DNA of 64,000 nt, taken from Tetraselmis striata (Eukaryota > Chlorophyta > Chlorodendrophyceae > Chlorodendrales > Chlorodendraceae). Below are positions 57,218 through 64,000 of this stretch, one piece after another; the stretch's first letter is position 1; each line of letters begins with the position of its first letter. The stretch covers positions 183,015 to 247,014 of the forward strand of contig VCJN01001919.1 of assembly GCA_006384855.1 (NCBI GenBank), in the 5' to 3' direction. A program made the translations under genes and the position numbers. The notes under the pieces were generated by a model. The model saw only the letters and a list, made by a program, of their open reading frames with translations, was not told the origin of the DNA and did no database searches.

Positions 57218-59719
57218 GCTGCCCGCCGGGAAGCGGCTTTTTATCTGCCTCCAGTGATTGTTTCCCGCAACTGCGATACGTACGCGAGAAGCGCCTGCGG
57301 GCAGGACCCGGTCCACGAGTTAGTCCTCGCCCACTATACAGGCCGCTTGCAAAAAGAGGGCTCTGTAGTTCTGGCGTGGCGTGGCAGGCACTGTAAAGTG
57401 GCCCGGCTTTGTATGGCGGTCGTATGCGGCTGCAACGCCAAGCAAAGTGTACGCGGCGTACTTGTACCAGTACCTGTACGTCCCACAATACAATAGCTAC
57501 CCGGGCACTCGGGCGCGCGCGGCGATGTCGCAGCTGATTATACATGTAGTACGGCCGGCCGATTATGCCCCGAGGCGAGGGGGAGGGGGGGGGGGGGGCA
57601 ACACAGCAGGGCTCGGTGGCAGGATATGCAACCGGGGGCGAGTTTTCAGGGCACGCTCGGCGCCGTTCCGTCGGGGACTTACCCGGGGGTCAGAGGCTGA
57701 GGGACCAAAAGTGAGCGGCGCTACGGCTAACGCACGCCCGCCTGGTCACCACCACCTTAGGTACGTGCTTCACGGCATGCTGCGCCAGCCGGGGCGGTGC
57801 ATTAAGAACTGCTGGGGCTGCCTGCAAAATTTTAAAATGGACACAGCCGCCGCGGACCATACCGCTGAGCGGCAACGAGTGGCAACCTGCAACGCGGGGC
57901 AAAGTACTGGTACCGTAGCAGTTTTTTTTCCCCGCCCCCGGGACAGGACTGGGACCAGTGAAACCCTTGCAGCGTCTCTACGACGGCCGTTTAGGCAGCA
58001 ATCCAGTTACGGAAATCCGTAGCAGTATTTCAAAGAAGGATATTTCGTCCAAAATGCAGTTGAGTCTAGTTCTGCCAAAAAGGTGCAAGGGCGTTTTTAC
58101 ACGGAAGAAGCGACACTTGTGGTTGGGAAGGCTCGGCGGAAGGGGGGGGGAGGGGGGGAGAGGTGCAACCTGCAAGGCGCAAACGGAAAACGGGAGGGCG
58201 CTGCCGAAGGCAGATAGCTGAAAGATGCCAGGCGAGCTGGTGGTGGCTGTCCTAAGTATCTCCCCGGCCGGGAACGCAAGGCCGGCGATGGGGCGGCCCG
58301 TACCGAAACATGGTGCGTGGTACATACCGGGAACTAAGCTTAACCAGTTGAAACCACCAGCATATTGTACATGCTACAATAGAACATCTAGCATTTTGTT
58401 GGGAAACCCCATAAACAGGTAGTTTAGATCATTTCAAACAATCATGCAATCGAGTCGGGTTCTGCCATTTACACGCGTTTCGTTTACGACTGCAAGCGTG
58501 GGCAGTCGACAGACGTGCCGACCGGACACAGGCGGAAGATGTCTTGGTTTGTAGGGGTTTCGCGCCGAAAGGACGTGCATGGACCTCGATCGAAGCGCAG
58601 GTGTAGAGCAGACGCGGGTGGGACAATTGGCGCCGGCGAAGGTCGGAGCGACATATATAAGGCCGGATGGGCTGCGAATCAAATTAGGGACCAAGGCACC
58701 TTCTCGTCCCAACCGCACTGTGAAGCAATTGCCGCGCGCGGTGGCGGTGCGCGACAAGAAGCGGAAGTTTCAGATATATATAGCAGAAGCGGGCAGGTTG
58801 GCGAGTGCCCAGCAGAGCAGCACAACTACGATGAGTACGGGCTGATTGTGCTTGGCTGATTGGAGCACGATAGCGCCGCGCAGAGCCAGGTCAAGTACAG
58901 CGCTACGATGTACACCTGCCCACAATAGTCTTGCCCCCCTTGTCAAGCATCAACTGTAGATTGGCCCATTATGAGCCCTCACCTTCGTTTCCGGCCGCGC
59001 CCTTCCATGTGTCATACGTGAACACGACATCATGCGTGGGGGGAGCCCTAAGAGGCGTTTGTTGGGCTCTGGTTGTAAATGCCATACGCGAGCGTGTAAT
59101 TGTTCAAGGTTAGTAATGAATTTGATAACCCAATGTCACAAGGGCACGATTTTTTATATCGCACGTATATGCGTTCTATATGTACGGATGCACGCCAAGA
59201 GTTAGCTCTACCATCGTAGAGCACATTCACAAAGGCGCGCTCTCCCCACCGTCGGCATGCAAGCGAGTGAGCAGTTCCCGCAAAACGGCCAATACTGCGA
59301 TAAAGGCTTGCTCAATAACCACCAACCCACCTACAACTGCTGTCCGCATTCAATGCGCCCTTGGTAGAGCCGGGCTTCAGCCCGTACTGCGCAGAGGTGC
59401 AGCCCCCGAGTCAGCGGGTGGGTCCATATGGTCACCTGTTAGGGAATCGTCCAAGGTATGCGGTAGGGCCGGCCATCAATACGCTCCCATATTATGCTGT
59501 TGGGCTGCGCCTAGCGGGCCCCTAAGCGGGGAAAATCCGCCCGCGCGGGGCGAGTACATCGCCTTTTTATCGGGATGCGGGTCGCGCGGTCAGCCACTGT
59601 AGTAGGGTTTGTAGGAGAACCTAAACAAATTTACATCGCCCCCCCCCCCCCCCCCCCCCCCTATACCCCCCTTGGTTATAGGGTTCCACCCAGAAGCCCG
59701 GCAGGGTTTGAACCTGCAC
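57218..59719. other. Intergenic upstream of the ABC gene
   Basis: Should hold the ABC promoter; none is evident. Contains poly-G runs (57579 and 58142) and dispersed repeat copy B. Near 59690-59715 the minus strand reads gcaggttcaaaccctgc, a perfect tRNA T-arm, but no matching D-arm or acceptor stem was found. Confidence 0.4.
58395..58640 (-). repeat. Dispersed repeat, copy B
   Basis: Inverted relative to copy A (8250-8545). The reverse complement shows the same ordered blocks (cccctacaaacca, cgtaaacga, tatggggtttccc). Sequence identity is moderate, so the copies are old. Confidence 0.6.
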
Positions 59720-61045
59720 AGAGCGGAATCACGAGCGTAACAATCAGGCCCCCCCTCCGCCACCTATCACAACTCAAGCCGTTGATGAATATTCCTAGTT
59801 AATTATATCATAAAAATGCGCCAGTGTACCACTCGGCGGTCGGCGCCGCCGGTGTTGACGTGGCGATATGGACAGATACGTACATGTCAAGACTTACGAG
59901 GGGGACTGTATATACGTGACGCGACGATATTAACCATATGCACATGTACCGGTGGTGTACATTCGACACCTGACACGCGACACCGCGCCACGACGGCGGT
60001 GTACGGCCGCTGCCACCACTAGCGGCGGTCGTCCCGCCGCCTCACAAGAGGGGCGGCGCCTGAAACGCACAGCGCATCGGGGCGCATGTACATAGGACCG
60101 AGTGCGGCACGCGCGTGGCCGTGTCGTCCTGGTTTTGATGTGTGTCGGGGTCGGTTGCCGGCGACGTCGCAGAAGGTTAGTCAACGTCGCGAGTCTCGCT
60201 TTGCGGAGTGCTATGGCAAGGCGGCCGCCGCCGCTGCACTAGCAACGGCTGCCGACCACCTCACCGGTCGAAGATCTACGATAATGACGCCACGAAACGC
60301 ACAGGTCGCGCTATGTAGCGAGGCTGCTCCCGGGCGGGAAGCTCGTGATGTCAAAGGGGGGATGTCGCGAAGTCGGGAACGGGTAGGTTTGCCGGCGTAG
60401 AGGCTCTGACAGCCTACACCGGCCCGTAGCGATGCCATTGTTGTCGGGACGAACGTAATGGCGAGGCGGCCGCCGTTGCTGCACCAGCGACGGCCGCCGA
60501 GGTTCCCGACCCATAGACGGAAAAGGGTAGTAACGGGCTCTACGGAACGTCATGCACGCCAAGTGGTAGAGCTGCCCCCCCTCGGGCAGCTCCATGTTGT
60601 CGTTGTTCTTGTGACAACGACGTTGCCGTAGGAAGCGTCGGAAATGCGACGAGCCGAGCCGCGCATACGCTTCCCGCTGCAACCATAGCAAACGTTGTTG
60701 CTGCGGCACGGTTAGGGCGAGGGCAACGAGCCCTCTCAAGCAAAACACAGCCAAGCGCATGAGCGGCGCCATCCGCGTAACGGACTAATTACACAAGTAG
60801 TTAGGGAAAAAAAACTACGCGCAACGACTGTTGATGCCACGATGCCTGGCTGCCATACCCCGCGGACAGAGTTGAAGTGTCTTGCGGGAAATTGAAATTG
60901 AAATTGACTACAACGTGCTAGCATGCTGCTCTCCACCGCTCAGACTGAGTTGTTCTTAGGGCATGCATCTATAACCATGGTAAAGAACACATGTAGTATA
61001 ATCACAGCTCAAGCTTCCGGCCATATACCCCCCCCCCCCCCCCCC
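59720..61045. repeat. 1.3-kb direct duplication, copy 1
   Basis: Nearly identical to 61619-62940. Differences seen: a 9-bp insertion near 59836 (ggtcggcgc), taggacc/gaggacc at about 60094, gtctcgc/gactcgc at about 60194, tagagg/atatagg at about 60398, and absence of four bases near 60762. Ends in a poly-C run. Confidence 0.9.
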
Positions 61046-61618
61046 TGTGAGGCCGTAACGGGCGAGTCGCACCGAAGTACGAAAACACGGCGATCTTATT
61101 TATATAGATTAGCCCTCGCGAGTAGGCTGGCCCCGGCCGAGATATATAGTAATACACTCACACCCCCTCTCCAACCGTAGGCGGATCTGGGAGAGGCCGC
61201 CGCAAGGCCGAGGTCGTACATGAATTATGTTTAGCAACCTAACGTAGAGGGCTGCTGCCCGGCGGTGCCGGCATGCGCTACCGGGACTGCTACGAGTATC
61301 ATTGTAGAAGGCCCCCGTGGGGCTCCCCGGTCATCGCACGATCCGAGGATCGGCAGCAACCGGCCACCCCGCTCAGCCCCCTTCCGCACCCAGCCGGGCG
61401 CGGGTTGTAGGGGTTACCAGCGCCCATTGCGTGGAGCTGGGGGTGGTGGTGCCGCCGAGCCTTCCGCACTCATGATCATCCGCTCCCTACGGGCCGCGCC
61501 GCCATGTGGTGGCCGGCTCTTCAACCTTGGGAATTGATGATTGCATCACCGGAAGCTGCGAATCGGTCTTACATCGGATATAGCGGAAGAAGAGCTTGTG
61601 AAATCTTGAAATCTTGAA
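61046..61618. other. Spacer between the two 1.3-kb copies
   Basis: Unique sequence in this window, no gene recognised. Ends with the short repeat gaaatcttgaaatcttgaaa just before copy 2. Confidence 0.5.
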
Positions 61619-62940
61619 AGAGCGGAATCACGAGCGTAACAATCAGGCCCCCCCTCCGCCACCTATCACAACTCAAGCCGTTGATGAATATTCCTAGTTA
61701 ATTATATCATAAAAATGCGCCAGTGTACCACTCGGCCGCCGGTGTTGACGTGGCGATATGGACAGATACGTACATGTCAAGACTTACGAGGGGGACTGTA
61801 TATACGTGACGCGACGATATTAACCATATGCACATGTACCGGTGGTGTACATTCGACACCTGACACGCGACACCGCGCCACGACGGCGGTGTACGGCCGC
61901 TGCCACCACTAGCGGCGGTCGTCCCGCCGCCTCACAAGAGGGGCGGCGCCTGAAACGCACAGCGCATCGGGGCGCATGTACAGAGGACCGAGTGCGGCAC
62001 GCGCGTGGCCGTGTCGTCCTGGTTTTGATGTGTGTCGGGGTCGGTTGCCGGCGACGTCGCAGAAGGTTAGTCAACGTCGCGAGACTCGCTTTGCGGAGTG
62101 CTATGGCAAGGCGGCCGCCGCCGCTGCACTAGCAACGGCTGCCGACCACCTCACCGGTCGAAGATCTACGATAATGACGCCACGAAACGCACAGGTCGCG
62201 CTATGTAGCGAGGCTGCTCCCGGGCGGGAAGCTCGTGATGTCAAAGGGGGGATGTCGCGAAGTCGGGAACGGGTAGGTTTGCCGGCATATAGGCTCTGAC
62301 AGCCTACACCGGCCCGTAGCGATGCCATTGTTGTCGGGACGAACGTAATGGCGAGGCGGCCGCCGTTGCTGCACCAGCGACGGCCGCCGAGGTTCCCGAC
62401 CCATAGACGGAAAAGGGTAGTAACGGGCTCTACGGAACGTCATGCACGCCAAGTGGTAGAGCTGCCCCCCCTCGGGCAGCTCCATGTTGTCGTTGTTCTT
62501 GTGACAACGACGTTGCCGTAGGAAGCGTCGGAAATGCGACGAGCCGAGCCGCGCATACGCTTCCCGCTGCAACCATAGCAAACGTTGTTGCTGCGGCACG
62601 GTTAGGGCGAGGGCAACGAGCCCTCTCAAGCAAAACACAGCCAAGCGCATGTATGAGCGGCGCCATCCGCGTAACGGACTAATTACACAAGTAGTTAGGG
62701 AAAAAAAACTACGCGCAACGACTGTTGATGCCACGATGCCTGGCTGCCATACCCCGCGGACAGAGTTGAAGTGTCTTGCGGGAAATTGAAATTGAAATTG
62801 ACTACAACGTGCTAGCATGCTGCTCTCCACCGCTCAGACTGAGTTGTTCTTAGGGCATGCATCTATAACCATGGTAAAGAACACATGTAGTATAATCACA
62901 GCTCAAGCTTCCGGCCATATACCCCCCCCCCCCCCCCCCC
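61619..62940. repeat. 1.3-kb direct duplication, copy 2
   Basis: Second copy, also ending in poly-C. The two copies start at the same base (agagcggaatcacgagcg) and end at the same poly-C tract, with different flanks. They are therefore either two insertions of one element or a duplication with defined ends. Confidence 0.9.
62201..62830 (-). CDS. Hypothetical ORF inside the duplicated element
   Basis: 209-residue minus-strand frame, Arg-rich, starting MESSMLARCSQFQFQF and containing LRGLVALALTVPQQQRLLWL and FRRFLRQRRCHKNN. No family recognised. In copy 1 the absence of four bases (tatg) splits it into two shorter frames, so only copy 2 has it open. The conservation of both copies is explained by recency rather than by selection. 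Confidence 0.25.
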   Translation of the reverse strand: MESSMLARCSQFQFQFPARHFNSVRGVWQPGIVASTVVARSFFSLTTCVISPLRGWRRSYMRLAVFCLRGLVALALTVPQQQRLLWLQREAYARLGSSHFRRFLRQRRCHKNNDNMELPEGGQLYHLACMTFRRARYYPFPSMGREPRRPSLVQQRRPPRHYVRPDNNGIATGRCRLSEPICRQTYPFPTSRHPPFDITSFPPGSSLAT

Positions 62941-63092
62941 AGATGTTAGGACTACACCTAACCCTGCACTATATCCACATAACCACTATCTCATATTATT
63001 GTCATTTCCTATATCATATCACTACCTGCCGTACTTCTGTAACTTGTACTGTAACATGTACGCATACCATTTATCATTATCAATCCCAATCA

Positions 63093-63187
63093 CCGATGCT
63101 ACTACTAACATTCCCCAATGCTGCTACTGACATTCCCCGATACTGCTACTGACATTCCCCGATGCTGCTACTGACATTCCCCGATGC
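63093..63187. repeat. 22-bp minisatellite, about 4 units
   Basis: Unit atgctgctactgacattcccc with small variations, in otherwise AT-richer DNA downstream of duplication copy 2. Confidence 0.85.
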
Positions 63188-64000
63188 TATATTTCCGCTA
63201 TGCTCAAGACTGACCGCTGAACTGCTCTGCCGCTGCTCTGCCTATGTGCTGCTGACTACCGATAAATAGCTGAACCAGCTGATGATCCTGTAACATTCGA
63301 TAATGTTTCCTCACAACCTTTGCCTTCTTGCCTCTAATTGCATTAGGGCATTACTGTACCTCACATTGGTTTCGTCCGAGCTCTGGTTAAGGATCCCCAC
63401 CGCGCTTCCACCGCGTATGATCCCCCCCCCCCCCTACCCGCCATCGTGAACGACCAGCCTGTCACGGCCGCCGCCGCTGCCGCTAATCATCGAAGTACAG
63501 ATTGACACCGCCCGGTGGCCCGTGTAATCCGGGCCTAGCTGGCCAAACCAACAACCCGCGCCCTAGCCACGGACATCATCCACGCATCGCCAATGGACGT
63601 AACTTCGCCCCCCCCCCCCCCCCCCCCCGCGCGCCCGCACGCTTCCCCTGCCAACGACATCCCTACCGATCGACGCCGTCCGAGCCTTCCAGCTGCTACC
63701 CTGGACACCCTTCGTTGCCACCTTGAAACTGTCGACGCTGAGTTCGCCGCTATGGCTTGGCCGGATATTGCCGTTATACTGAAACCTGCTCTGGCTTTAG
63801 TAAAGTAGGCCACTCTGTTATAGTCTGCCCTGAGACTAACCTCGCCGACAGATGATTGGCAAGCTAAAGTGGCTGCCACCGAAACCTCTAAGGGTCTTAA
63901 GGCCATGAACCTGAATGACCAATGACGGGTTGGGGCGGAGTATGCTGTCAGCATTCGAATTATAATTCAATCGAATTTGTCCCAGCTCCGCCGTGTTTAT
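63188..64000. other. Window end, no firm gene
   Basis: Two poly-C runs (63424 and 63608). A plus-strand frame (63593-63808) reads TLRCHLETVDAEFAAMAWPD and ends at a TAG. It could be the start of another transposon protein, but no signature is visible. Confidence 0.3.

Noticed and set aside
59690-59715. tRNA T-arm on the minus strand
   Set aside because: A perfect T-arm sequence is present, but no acceptor, D or anticodon arm could be fitted around it.

Overview
The window looks like nuclear DNA of a eukaryotic microalga, most likely a green alga or a related lineage with a large, repeat-rich genome. The evidence is GC-rich coding exons interrupted by many short spliceosomal introns (mostly GT-AG, two GC-AG), a family of LCIB-type (theta-class) carbonic anhydrase domains known from algal CO2-concentrating mechanisms, and TGTAA motifs 150-250 bases past several stops, as in chlorophyte polyadenylation signals. 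No species can be named from the sequence. Long poly-C/poly-G runs occur throughout, so single-base frame breaks beside them may be sequencing errors. Gene models below were built by hand from splice sites and intron phase; none has transcript support.

Layout. 1-5900: a DNA transposon whose ends are inverted arrays of 368-bp repeats, with a decayed minus-strand transposase-like gene inside. 6500-7200: a weak small hypothetical locus. 8250-8545: a dispersed repeat. 8911-13386: a complete non-LTR retrotransposon framed by a 15-bp target-site duplication. 13788-24265 (+): a 24-exon gene for four consecutive LCIB-type carbonic anhydrase domains. 24690-28255 (+): a ~1,100-residue Ala/Glu/Lys/Arg helical repeat region that can be spliced in frame to the LCIB gene. 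28507-29615 (+): the last three exons of a 2-oxoglutarate dehydrogenase E1-like gene with no front part. 29616-36800: gene-poor DNA with a decayed retroelement end. 36812-37618 (+): CCDC12/Cwf18 splicing factor. 39724-41400 (-): mitochondrial carrier family protein. 42026-48532 (+): a ten-exon gene joining two HMG boxes, an acidic linker, a Dpb3/CHRAC-type histone fold and a PIP-like tail. 50197-57217 (-): a ten-exon full ABCB transporter of 1,283 residues. 57218-64000: repeats, including a 1.3-kb direct duplication.

The most notable object is the four-domain LCIB polyprotein. All four units keep the Cys, His and Cys expected to bind zinc, and every unit has the same six-exon structure with identical intron phases. 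Linker introns join the units in frame, so a single polypeptide is predicted rather than four genes. A phase-1 donor inside its last exon matches a phase-1 acceptor at 24690, which would place the four enzyme domains on a very long charged single helix. The HMG-HMG-histone-fold fusion and the homologous introns in the two halves of the ABC transporter are further unusual findings. The resident genes (CCM enzyme, splicing factor, carrier, chromatin protein, ABC exporter) do not form one pathway; they are ordinary eukaryotic neighbours separated by transposon debris.
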